DNA of 13,033 nucleotides from Chthonomonadaceae bacterium (GCA_014377395.1 JACMPS010000460.1:1-13033), one strand, 5' to 3'. Positions 6,693-12,778 are shown, counted from the stretch's first letter. Notes: a model not told the origin generated them from the letters alone. Translations and numbers: made by a program.

Positions 6693-7262
6693 CTAAATTT
6701 CCAGCATATCGAAGCGACGAGACGTAGGATCAAGGGCTTCCCGCAACACCTTAAACGACTCATTCAGACGGGCGCGGATTTCCTTCGCTTGCGTCTCCTC
6801 TTCGGAACCTGCCGGAAAACGGGACGGGTCGCTCCGCGTTGCAAGGCTATTGTAGGCTCCCTGCACCGTCACAAAATCGGAACCTGGTTCGACTCCCAGA
6901 AGTTTATAGTGAAACAAAAGTGGGTCGGATGTTGAGTTTTGGTTTGCGTTACCCAATGGGGGAGAGTAGCCGGAACTGTTACCGCTACTCCGGATGATTT
7001 CTTCGGGGGTGCGCGGTCTCGGCGAAGGATTTCCCGTTCCCAGAGGCGGGGAAGACGAAGAGGGTGCAGGCTTTGTGCCGGAGTCGGGGAAGGCACGAGG
7101 TGACTCCAACGAATCTTTCAGCTCGCCTTCTGCGGTTGATTTCAGGGAGTCGCGTTGTACCTGTCGCTCTTCCGCTTCTTCGTAAGCCTGATCGAGACGG
7201 TCTTTCACTTCGGTGAGTTTGTGTTTGGCGATGCGATAAAATCGTTCGGGTATTCCGGGCAT
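6693..7262 (-). CDS. J-domain-like protein lacking HPD, beside pspA
   Basis: The product is 189 aa. Residues 1-50 (IPERFYRIAKHKLTEVKDRLDQAYEEAEERQ...) are charged and helical. Residues 51-115 are a Pro/Ser/Gly/Asn-rich linker. Residues about 116-186 (LLFHYKLLGVEPGSDFVTVQ, GAYNSLATRSDPSRFP, ARLNESFKVLREALDPTSRRF) have the helix pattern of a J domain. The HPD tripeptide needed to stimulate Hsp70 is replaced by SDP (144-146). It may therefore be a J-like interaction module rather than a DnaK co-chaperone. It is 84 bp downstream of pspA on the same strand, suggesting a joint role in membrane or stress maintenance. The ATG at 7262 has no clear Shine-Dalgarno, so translation may depend on upstream structure. 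Confidence 0.72.
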   Translation of the reverse strand: MPGIPERFYRIAKHKLTEVKDRLDQAYEEAEERQVQRDSLKSTAEGELKDSLESPRAFPDSGTKPAPSSSSPPLGTGNPSPRPRTPEEIIRSSGNSSGYSPPLGNANQNSTSDPLLFHYKLLGVEPGSDFVTVQGAYNSLATRSDPSRFPAGSEEETQAKEIRARLNESFKVLREALDPTSRRFDMLEI

Positions 7263-7346
7263 GATATGGGCTAGGGGCTAGGGACTAAGGAAGAGAGATT
7301 AGAAAATGCTTTCGCCTTATCCCTCTTCCTTTTCCCCCACACCTAC
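7263..7346. repeat. Stutter repeat and inverted repeat between pspA and the J-like gene
   Basis: Tandem GGGCTAG-type units occur at 7268-7290 (GGGCTAGGGGCTAGGGACTA), right where the Shine-Dalgarno of the J-like gene would be. A 13-bp imperfect inverted repeat pairs 7287-7299 (AAGGAAGAGAGAT) with 7319-7331, with one G-T wobble. No minus-strand T-tract follows, so it is not a standard terminator. It may be an mRNA-stabilising or readthrough-modulating structure. Confidence 0.5.
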
Positions 7347-8192
7347 TTACTTCTTTCCAAGTTTTTCTTCGAGTTCGCGTAGTTGTCGATCAATGTCGCT
7401 TTCCTGTGTGGCGGTGCCATTGGAAGCAGGAGCAGAGCCATTGCTGGAATTGTAGGCCCCCCCCCCGACGGATTGGTATTGCGTGTTCTGCGTGGTATTG
7501 TAGTTGGAGGCAGGGTTCTGGTTTAACGTCATTTTCTGTTCCATCTGTTGCACAGCTTGTTCCGCCTCCATATCCATCTGGCTCAGTTCGATCTCGCGCA
7601 TTTTCGCTTCCATGCTTGTGCCTGCGACTTCACCACGCGCCGAGGCTTCGGATTGCATACTCGTGATGCGATCCTTAACACCCGACCACTGGTTTTCGTT
7701 GTCGCTGAACTGGAACTGATCAAGGGCTTTATTGATTTTGATCTGTATTTGCGCCTGCTTCATGTTCGCCTTCATTGCGAGGGCTTCGGCAGTGCGGGTA
7801 CGGATACGCTCTTCTTCGCCACGAATTGCTATCTTAACTTTTTCAGAGGCTTCATTTGCGGAGATAAGGTTTGCCCGCATACTCCCCAGAGTTTGATCGT
7901 TGAGGGCTTTTTCCTTAAGAAATTGCTTTGCAAGTTCTCGGTTGCCTCCCTGAATTGCCATTGTAGCCTTGCGCTCAAGTTCCGCCACCTGACGTTCGAG
8001 TTTATCCACTTCGGCTTGTAAATTATTTTTCGCGGTAATCGCTTGAACAGCGAGTTCGCGGTTTTTGATCTGATTGTCCTTCATCTGCCGCATCGCTTCC
8101 CCCAGGATGATCTCGGGGTCTTCCCATTGATCGAGCTTGCCTTGCAGAAGAGCCACGAAGTAGCGCCATCCCCTCACAAAAACGTTCGACAT
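7347..8192 (-). CDS. pspA: PspA/IM30 (Vipp1) family membrane-maintenance protein
   Basis: The product is 281 aa, with ATG at 8192 and AAGGAG about 10 nt upstream. The frame is open further up to 8315, but the family N-terminus starts at MSNVFVRGWRYFVALLQGKL, the amphipathic membrane-binding helix. DPEIILGEAMRQM and long heptad-rich coiled coil (about 25-220) follow, typical of ESCRT-III-like PspA/Vipp1 proteins that form membrane-remodelling rods. Residues 223-265 are an Asn/Ser/Gly/Thr-rich linker. A short C-terminal helix (DIDRQLRELEEKLGK) follows, like the Vipp1 C-terminal tail. The linker is encoded partly by a G10 run at 7457-7466, a slippage-prone site. The gene heads a same-strand run with the J-like gene and has a strong promoter with a long leader. 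Confidence 0.9.
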   Translation of the reverse strand: MSNVFVRGWRYFVALLQGKLDQWEDPEIILGEAMRQMKDNQIKNRELAVQAITAKNNLQAEVDKLERQVAELERKATMAIQGGNRELAKQFLKEKALNDQTLGSMRANLISANEASEKVKIAIRGEEERIRTRTAEALAMKANMKQAQIQIKINKALDQFQFSDNENQWSGVKDRITSMQSEASARGEVAGTSMEAKMREIELSQMDMEAEQAVQQMEQKMTLNQNPASNYNTTQNTQYQSVGGGAYNSSNGSAPASNGTATQESDIDRQLRELEEKLGKK

Positions 8193-8479
8193 TGCAATCA
8201 GTCTCCTTCTGTACCCGGCGATCTCAGACCGAAATTCCGCTCTCGTGAAATGAGGTAGTTGAGAGCGTTTTGTTTTCGTGTCGTCCGGACTTGTCCCCGC
8301 AAAATTAGGTCGCAAAACCCGATACGTGAAACGTGTGCGAAAAATCCCCTGAACTTGTTTTTTTGCCTTTTTCCCCTTTATTTCCCGATGCCTCTTTCGT
8401 TGCCACGAAGAGAAGAGGAAAAAGACAAATTCAAGAGCAAAACCAAACGCGAAAGCGAATCAATGAACAGGAAGATTTA

Positions 8480-8508
8480 TTATCACATTATTCGCCCTCT
8501 GTGTCAAC
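8480..8508 (-). promoter_or_regulatory. pspA: Sigma-70 promoter of pspA
   Basis: TTGACA (8508-8503) and GATAAT (8485-8480) on the minus strand are separated by 17 bp. The predicted start near 8473 gives a leader of about 280 nt before the pspA ATG. No sigma-54 (GG-N10-GC) element, as used by enterobacterial psp operons, was noticed. Confidence 0.8.
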
Positions 8509-8752
8509 GTTTCCTTCTTGAGTCTTGCGAAAGTCTCTTTTATCTTCGGTTTTTCTTACGATATTCTCGCCCCACAGTTTGAGTACGCATCGAATTCGGG
8601 TTTGGCTACGTGAAATTTGTCACAGAGGCTAAATTCCCCGTCTCTCTACGGGTTTCCGCCTTTTCTTTCCTCTTCTGTCCCGGCAACTCCCGGCTTTTGT
8701 GGAAGAAACACTTATCTTGCTCCTTTAGCGCGAAGTGAAGTCTGTACATTGT

Positions 8753-8984
8753 TGCAGGAATGAATTCCGCGCTTCCGTGCCGCCCGCGCCCAGTCACAAA
8801 CGGGCGTAGAGAGCGACGCCCCTACACGGTTCACAGGACTTCCTTCGGACACACCACTTGTACTTGCCGGGTCAACCGGAAGGTTTCAGGAGGCTAAAAA
8901 AGAGGACATCACTACTGCCTTTGCATTGAGTCCACGCAGGTGGACTTCGCCTTGCTATAGACGGGGAATTTATTCCCCGGACTC
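8753..8984. repeat. MITE-like palindromic repeat, copy 1 (longer)
   Basis: The left edge GGAATGAATTCCGCGC (8758-8773) and right edge GGGGAATTTATTCCCCGG (8963-8980) are related palindromes. An internal hairpin AGTCCAC-GCAG-GTGGACT lies at 8929-8946. Copy 2 at 12630-12773 shares both edges, the hairpin and its TGCATTGAGTCCACG context. This copy carries extra internal DNA with another hairpin, GGGCGT/ACGCCC at 8802-8821, so a second element may have inserted here. No ORF is present, so any mobility would be non-autonomous. Confidence 0.7.
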
Positions 8985-9101
8985 TCTTTTATTTTCTCTG
9001 CGTAAGGTGAGACATCATTTCAAGTTGATCGCACCTATGGAAACGGCTCAGGACGAGCCACTTTGCCTTTATAGAGGCTTCCACGGAAAGGACAGACGCG
9101 C

Positions 9102-11309
9102 TTGCACTCTTCAGGTCTCACTCAAAGTCTCAACGAAAACGCACTCTCTCTAGAGGCGTCGGAGGCTCTTCCCTGGCTTCTGGAAACGCTGTCGCCCCAA
9201 CACTGCCTTTTGCTGATCGGTATTGGCTCCTCTTCCGCCGTTCTATGGGCAAACGAAACGCGACTGAACGAGGGGATACGGGAGGCACTGACCGAATCGA
9301 TTCATTATACGATTGTACCGCTTACAAAATCGCTCTGGGGGGTGCGTCTGATTCGGCGGGAGGCTCAGGAAGACCCCTCAATGGACTTGGGGCTACACAC
9401 CCTGTGTCGGTCTCTGGTGCGGCGGCTTGATTCTGCGTTTCGACGCGACCTTTCCGCGTTGAATCAAGAAGCGGGAATCGGCATTGAAACAGAGGTGGGT
9501 CTCTTCACGGTGACGCCCGTGTCTTCGCTCACCGCCGCTCAGGAACTCGACGGGCATATCGCGGAACTGAATGATCTGCTCGACATGATCGCAAATCAAG
9601 AGTTGACCTGTCAGTTTCAACCGATAGTTGACCTGCGGGACGGCTACACTTACGGCTACGAAGCACTGATTCGCTCTCCGAAAGGGCGGCTTGTGCGTCG
9701 GTTCGGGCAGATGTTCGAGGCGGCGGACAGGGCGAGCATGGTGGCGTGGTTTGACATTGCCTGTCAGGAGCAGTGCTTTGTACAGGCGGCGAAACTCGGT
9801 CTCAAGCGAAGTCTTTTCGTCAATATGGACGCGGCGGGGCTGGCGTACCTCGATCTGCATGATCGCTCACTTGCGGCACGGGCGCACGATCTTGGCTTAT
9901 CGCCCTCACGGATCGTCATCGAGATTACTGAGCGTCAGGCGATTGAGGATTTTCCGCGCTTGATTCAGTACATGAACCGCCTGAGAGCAGACGGCTTTAA
10001 GATTGCGATTGACGACGCGGGGGCGGGCTACAATTCGCTTTACACGATCTCGGAGATGCGCCCCGACTTTATCAAAATTGATCGGGCAATGGTGCGGAAC
10101 ATTGACGTGAACGGTGAACGTCGCGCTCTGCTTGCGGCTCTCTTGCAGTATGCGCGGAGGATCGGAACGGCGGTGTTGGCGGAGGGAGCGGAAACCGAAG
10201 GCGAACTCGCCACCCTCATTGATCTCGGTATTCCTTACGGGCAGGGCTACCTTATGGGCAGACCGCAGGACGATTTTCGGGGCGTCACCAAAAACCTGCG
10301 CGAGTTTATCGAAAAACGCGCTGAACTCCGCAAAACGCTTCAATCCGGGCAGGTTTACACGATCAGCGAACTGGCGCGTCCCGGTCTCACGATGAGCGAA
10401 GACACCCTGCTCAATCTTGCGGTTCGTCGTTTTTCCCGCGATCCCAGCCTGACCAGTATTGTTGTGACGCTGAATGAACGCCCGCTTGGACTGTTGATGC
10501 GCTCTCGTGTTCAATCGTTACTCGACGTTGTACGTGAGACAAAATCCTACGATGAAGTCCCGGAAAAGCCGATTTCAGAATGGATTGAAACGAGTGCGCT
10601 CAACGTTCATGGGACGACGCCGATCAATGAGGTCGCTCGACAGGCGATGACCCGCAAAGACATCAGTCTCGACACCGACATTCTCGTCACTGAGACGGAC
10701 GGGCGATACCGGGGCGTGGTTCCGGCACGAATGTTGCTGGAGGCGGCAACGGGCGTACAGGAAAACCGAAGACGCTACGCCGACTCGCTGACGGGGATGC
10801 CGGGGCGCGTGGCACTCGAACAGATTGCCCGTGAAAGATTAGGGGAGAATGGGTCTCTCGCTTTCATTCGCTTTGACATTGAGGGGCTGGAATCGTTTAA
10901 TCGTCGGTTCGGGGTGATCTACGGTGACGATGCAATTCAGGCGACGGCGCGACTACTCCGCGAAACGGCAATCGAGATTGGGCAGCCGCAAGATTTTCTT
11001 TCGCATCTCGGAGGCGACAACTTTGTCGTGCTGACGGTGCCGGAACGTTCGCGGGCTTTCGTTGAGGCGATGAAAACGAAATTCGAGCAGATCAAATCCC
11101 AATTCTTTTCGGGGGAACAGATACGGCAGGGCTTTTTCGATCTTGAAGAGCCGGGAGGCGGCATCCGCAAAGTGCCACTTATTTCGCTTTGCTTTGCGAC
11201 TTCGGACAACCGTACCCGACGTTTCGGAAAATACCCGCAGGTGATGAGTGAACTGGACGCCCTGCTTCTCCCCGCGACACGAGGACAGGGAACCCGAAAG
11301 GCGGCATGA
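9102..11309 (+). CDS. EAL-CBS-GGDEF protein, likely c-di-GMP phosphodiesterase
   Basis: The product is 735 aa. Residues 1-160 are an unrecognised N-terminal region. The EAL domain is about 168-400: EAL at 187-189, N241 (VNMD), EITE (E274, E277), D304-D305 (AIDDAGAGY), K325 (KIDR), E361 (AEGAET) and GQGYLMGRP. All the usual metal and catalytic residues are visible, so c-di-GMP hydrolysis to pGpG is likely. A CBS-like pair spans about 415-550 (SIVVTLNERPLGLLMRSRV; DILVTETDGRYRGVVPARML). The C-terminal GGDEF domain is about 560-725, from DSLTGMPGR, but its signature is GGDNF (637-641) and the I-site is QPQD rather than RxxD. Cyclase activity is therefore doubtful; the domain may sense GTP. The TTG start at 9102 follows AAAGGA by 9 nt, and an in-frame stop at 9072-9074 prevents a longer frame. 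The 3' end lies in a repeated sequence. Confidence 0.9.
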   Translation: MHSSGLTQSLNENALSLEASEALPWLLETLSPQHCLLLIGIGSSSAVLWANETRLNEGIREALTESIHYTIVPLTKSLWGVRLIRREAQEDPSMDLGLHTLCRSLVRRLDSAFRRDLSALNQEAGIGIETEVGLFTVTPVSSLTAAQELDGHIAELNDLLDMIANQELTCQFQPIVDLRDGYTYGYEALIRSPKGRLVRRFGQMFEAADRASMVAWFDIACQEQCFVQAAKLGLKRSLFVNMDAAGLAYLDLHDRSLAARAHDLGLSPSRIVIEITERQAIEDFPRLIQYMNRLRADGFKIAIDDAGAGYNSLYTISEMRPDFIKIDRAMVRNIDVNGERRALLAALLQYARRIGTAVLAEGAETEGELATLIDLGIPYGQGYLMGRPQDDFRGVTKNLREFIEKRAELRKTLQSGQVYTISELARPGLTMSEDTLLNLAVRRFSRDPSLTSIVVTLNERPLGLLMRSRVQSLLDVVRETKSYDEVPEKPISEWIETSALNVHGTTPINEVARQAMTRKDISLDTDILVTETDGRYRGVVPARMLLEAATGVQENRRRYADSLTGMPGRVALEQIARERLGENGSLAFIRFDIEGLESFNRRFGVIYGDDAIQATARLLRETAIEIGQPQDFLSHLGGDNFVVLTVPERSRAFVEAMKTKFEQIKSQFFSGEQIRQGFFDLEEPGGGIRKVPLISLCFATSDNRTRRFGKYPQVMSELDALLLPATRGQGTRKAA
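11283..11307 (+). repeat. 25-bp direct repeat, copy 1 (3' end of the EAL-GGDEF gene)
   Basis: These 25 bases are identical to 12511-12535. Here they encode the last codons GQGTRKAA plus the first base of the TGA stop. Weaker similarity continues about 25-30 bp downstream. Confidence 0.85.
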
Positions 11310-11315
11310 AAGAGA

Positions 11316-11346
11316 AAGTGTTAAGGATTGAGTGTCAAGTGTTAAG
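11316..11346 (+). repeat. Short AGTGTTRAG-type repeat after the EAL gene
   Basis: AAGTGTTAAG, ATTGAGTGTC and AAGTGTTAAG stutter within 31 bp just after the EAL stop codon. It resembles 12543-12560 and the minus strand of 12779-12799. Confidence 0.55.
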
Positions 11347-11376
11347 AAGCAAGATTTTCTTGCCTACGACAATAGT

Positions 11377-11502
11377 TTATCGTTTCCGAAGCCGCTCTTC
11401 CAATTCGATCAGATGCAACTTCGTTCTTTCCTTCATGACATTGAGGCGATAGTTAAATTCTTCGAGATCAATGGGGTCCGGTTTTTTGCGGAGCATGGAC
11501 AT
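11377..11502 (-). CDS. Possible 41-aa charged helical protein
   Basis: ATG at 11502, preceded by AAAAGGAAAA (AGGA about 5 nt away), opens 41 codons ending in TAA. The product begins MSMLRKKPDPIDLEEFNYRL and ends LIELEERLRKR. It is highly charged and predicted mainly helical. A TATAAT hexamer lies about 24 bp upstream of the ATG on the same strand. It is the third minus-strand ORF of the cassette, 99 bp after the HNH gene. I do not recognise a family. A plus-strand frame covers the same DNA (see rejected items); I prefer this one for its ribosome binding site, composition and strand. Confidence 0.45.
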   Translation of the reverse strand: MSMLRKKPDPIDLEEFNYRLNVMKERTKLHLIELEERLRKR

Positions 11503-11525
11503 TTTTCCTTTTGGTACATTTTCGA

Positions 11526-11531
11526 ATTATA
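11526..11531 (-). promoter_or_regulatory. Candidate -10 element for the 41-aa ORF
   Basis: A perfect TATAAT (minus strand 11531-11526) within CGTATAATTCG lies at a distance giving a leader of about 17 nt before the ATG at 11502. No good -35 was found. The context TATAATTC also occurs in the candidate promoter of the partner-HNH operon. Confidence 0.4.
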
Positions 11532-11601
11532 CGACGACCCACCATCAAAGCTACCGAAAAATCGAAAGAAGATGAGGCGCGTCACTCCATCAATGGAATT
11601 T

Positions 11602-12042
11602 TCAATCCAAATTTTCCGTGTTCGCAGGTGGGTGTATGCCTACAAGGAAAAGGACGTGACGCAAATTGACAACACGCTGACGATTGAGGTGGAGCGTTTC
11701 GATAGTCGCACGTCCTATTGGGGATAAGCCGACAAGTCGAATGGGATCCGCATCCCAGGTGAAGTGTTCCGTCCAATGGTGCAGACGTGGATGATAAAGA
11801 GGGACAGATTGCCCGCTTACAGAATCGTAGCCTTGAATGTGACTGTACTTATGCCCGTTGCAGGTTGAACAGGAGAGGGCAAGATTGCCGGATACGGTTC
11901 TACCGCCACGAATTACAGGAAGAATGTATTCAATAGCGAACGGATCAGTCGTAATGTCCAGCGGACAAAGGCAGTATTCGCAACGACGACCTGCACGACG
12001 CTCAATGGCTTCGCGAAGCCGTTTGGGAATATGTTCAGACAA
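11602..12042 (-). CDS. HNH endonuclease-like protein with altered catalytic His
   Basis: The product is 146 aa. Paired cysteines C21xxC24 (RRCEYC) and C58xxC61 (CSTCN) form the expected zinc site. Between them is the HNH core, FAIEYILPVIRGGRTVSGNL. After it comes the conserved tail seen in this subfamily (SVPLYHPRLHHWTEHFTWD and GLSPIGRATIETLHLNRQRV). In relatives as I know them the core reads E/D-H-I-x-P, with His as the first HNH residue. Here the position is Tyr39 (codon TAC), while N53 is kept. The protein may be a nuclease with impaired activity. The start is TTG at 12042, overlapping the upstream gene's stop region by 8 bp with no separate Shine-Dalgarno, so it is probably translationally coupled. 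Confidence 0.85.
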   Translation of the reverse strand: MSEHIPKRLREAIERRAGRRCEYCLCPLDITTDPFAIEYILPVIRGGRTVSGNLALSCSTCNGHKYSHIQGYDSVSGQSVPLYHPRLHHWTEHFTWDADPIRLVGLSPIGRATIETLHLNRQRVVNLRHVLFLVGIHPPANTENLD

Positions 12043-12433
12043 CGGGAGGAGCCTTCAAGCCGAGTTGTTTCATCAGGGCAGAAAGGGTGACGCGCCGCAA
12101 CAGTGCCAATTCTGCCAACGCTTCGAGGCGGCGCAAGGTAAAGGCTTCCGACTCGTCATTTAGTTGCAACAGTTCCGAATGCTCATCCGGCACGAGGGTA
12201 AAGTCGCGGCGTTTGGCGTTGAGTTCGTTGAAACGTGCCTGAAACCCGGAACGCTTTTCCCTATAAATCTCCTCAAGCAGTTCGGCTTCACGTAGGGACA
12301 GGTGGGGGGCTTTGCGATGTGCCTGCATCTGCAACACACGGTGTGCAATCTCCTCCGCTTCACCGGGTTCCAGCTGTTCAATCGCCGCAAAAATTTCTTG
12401 TGGGGTTTGTCGTTGTCGTACCGCTGTCGCCAT
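12035..12433 (-). CDS. Alpha-helical partner protein encoded upstream of HNH
   Basis: The product is 132 aa, with ATG at 12433 and AGGAAAG about 10 nt upstream. The whole protein looks helical: TPQEIFAAIEQLEPGEAEEI, AHRVLQMQAHRKAPHLS, then EAELLEEIYREKRSGFQARF and NELNAKRRDFTLVPDEHSEL, ending TLRRLEALAELALLRRVTLS-ALMKQLGL. From memory, similar 'APNLS...E..LL..IN...P...RY.EL..KR...TL...E..ELL.L' proteins occur immediately before HNH genes of this type in cyanobacteria and related genomes. No biochemical role is known to me. The 8-bp overlap, small size and order suggest a toxin-antitoxin-like pair with this protein as the antitoxin or adaptor; this is inference. It has no obvious DNA-binding motif. 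Confidence 0.8.
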   Translation of the reverse strand: MATAVRQRQTPQEIFAAIEQLEPGEAEEIAHRVLQMQAHRKAPHLSLREAELLEEIYREKRSGFQARFNELNAKRRDFTLVPDEHSELLQLNDESEAFTLRRLEALAELALLRRVTLSALMKQLGLKAPPVV

Positions 12434-12472
12434 TTTATTTTCACTTTCCTACCGTTGTCTCGTGGTGCTTGA

Positions 12473-12481
12473 ATTATACCA
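12473..12481 (-). promoter_or_regulatory. Extended -10 promoter of the partner-HNH operon
   Basis: TGGTATAAT (minus strand 12481-12473) is a perfect extended -10 (TGn plus TATAAT). It lies 39 bp upstream of the ATG at 12433. No good -35 is visible, which extended -10 promoters tolerate. It lies inside the direct-repeat-bounded cassette, so the cassette carries its own promoter. Confidence 0.65.
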
Positions 12482-12510
12482 CAGGGCATCACAGGGAGTT
12501 TCTGAGGGAG

Positions 12511-12535
12511 GGACAGGGAACCCGAAAGGCGGCAT
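12511..12535 (+). repeat. 25-bp direct repeat, copy 2
   Basis: It is identical to 11283-11307, the 3' end of the EAL-GGDEF gene, and is followed by AA so that the same frame would end in TAA. It is not part of any recognised gene here. Confidence 0.85.
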
Positions 12536-12542
12536 AAAGGGG

Positions 12543-12560
12543 AAGTATTGAGCGTTGAGT
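12543..12560 (+). repeat. Short AAGTRTTGAGCGTTRAGT repeat, plus orientation
   Basis: AAGTATTGAGCGTTGAGT matches the minus strand of 12782-12799 at 16 of 18 positions. The two form an outer inverted repeat around the MITE-like element at 12630-12773. Confidence 0.65.
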
Positions 12561-12629
12561 CGGAAGGTCTGCTCTTTCCCCTTATGCGCTTATCTTATTC
12601 CTTATCGAGCGGAAACATTTGTGTGTATG

Positions 12630-12773
12630 CCGCAGGAATAAATTCCGCGCTCAGAGGTGTGCCGCCCTGATTGAACAAAAATCGGATACTACACTCGTTG
12701 CCTTTGTTTTTGCATTGAGTCCACGCAGGTGGACTTCGGGTTTTTGTAGCCGGGGAATTTATTCCCCGGACTC
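12630..12773. repeat. MITE-like palindromic repeat, copy 2 (shorter)
   Basis: The left edge GCAGGAATAAATTCCGCGCT (12632-12651) and right edge GGGGAATTTATTCCCCGG (12752-12769) contain GGAATAAATTCC and its reverse complement, so the ends are inverted relative to each other. The internal hairpin AGTCCAC-GCAG-GTGGACT is at 12718-12735. The layout matches copy 1 at 8753-8984 but is about 90 bp shorter. Confidence 0.75.
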
Positions 12774-12778
12774 CTATC

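Larger units (their letters stand above)
8193..9101. other. Intergenic region between divergent pspA and EAL-GGDEF genes
   Basis: No credible gene is seen in these 909 bp. The region contains the pspA leader (8193 to about 8473), the pspA promoter (8480-8508), a MITE-like repeat (8753-8984) and a short upstream region for the EAL gene with an imperfect AAAGGA ribosome binding site at 9087-9092. I found no convincing -35/-10 pair for the EAL gene. Short frames here are low in complexity or run through repeats. Confidence 0.6.
11308..12535. mobile_element. Probable inserted cassette bounded by 25-bp direct repeats
   Basis: About 1.2 kb lies between exact 25-bp direct repeats (11283-11307 and 12511-12535), located at the 3' end of the EAL-GGDEF gene. 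Reading either repeat in the gene's frame gives GQGTRKAA and a stop (TGA in one copy, TAA in the other). This is what insertion into a gene 3' end that preserves the reading frame would leave. All contained genes lie on the minus strand: an alpha-helical partner, an HNH protein and a possible 41-aa ORF. No transposase or integrase is present. It could instead be a genome-wide repeat occurring twice by chance, or a segmental duplication; an empty site in a relative would decide. Confidence 0.5.

Noticed and set aside
7287..7331. Intrinsic terminator after pspA
   Set aside because: The inverted repeat is good, but no minus-strand T-tract follows; the downstream side is AGTCCCTAGCC.
7548..8021. 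157-aa plus-strand frame
   Set aside because: It is antisense to the coiled-coil part of pspA, whose regular codon pattern produces long mirror frames.
8606..8797. 63-aa minus-strand frame upstream of the EAL gene
   Set aside because: It runs into the MITE-like repeat, lacks a good ribosome binding site and has an unstructured, basic composition.
8753..8984. CRISPR array
   Set aside because: The repeats here are single palindromic elements, not regularly spaced direct repeats with unique spacers, and no cas gene is present.
11332..11727. Plus-strand 131-aa frame from a GTG after the EAL gene
   Set aside because: It starts inside a repeat, overlaps the HNH gene by 126 bp on the other strand and covers the 41-aa minus ORF. 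Its product shows no recognisable domain. An AAGGA near its GTG is the only support.
12235..12537. Plus-strand frame ending in the same GQGTRKAA as the EAL protein
   Set aside because: It is antisense to the partner gene. The shared tail comes from the direct repeat and does not make it a gene.
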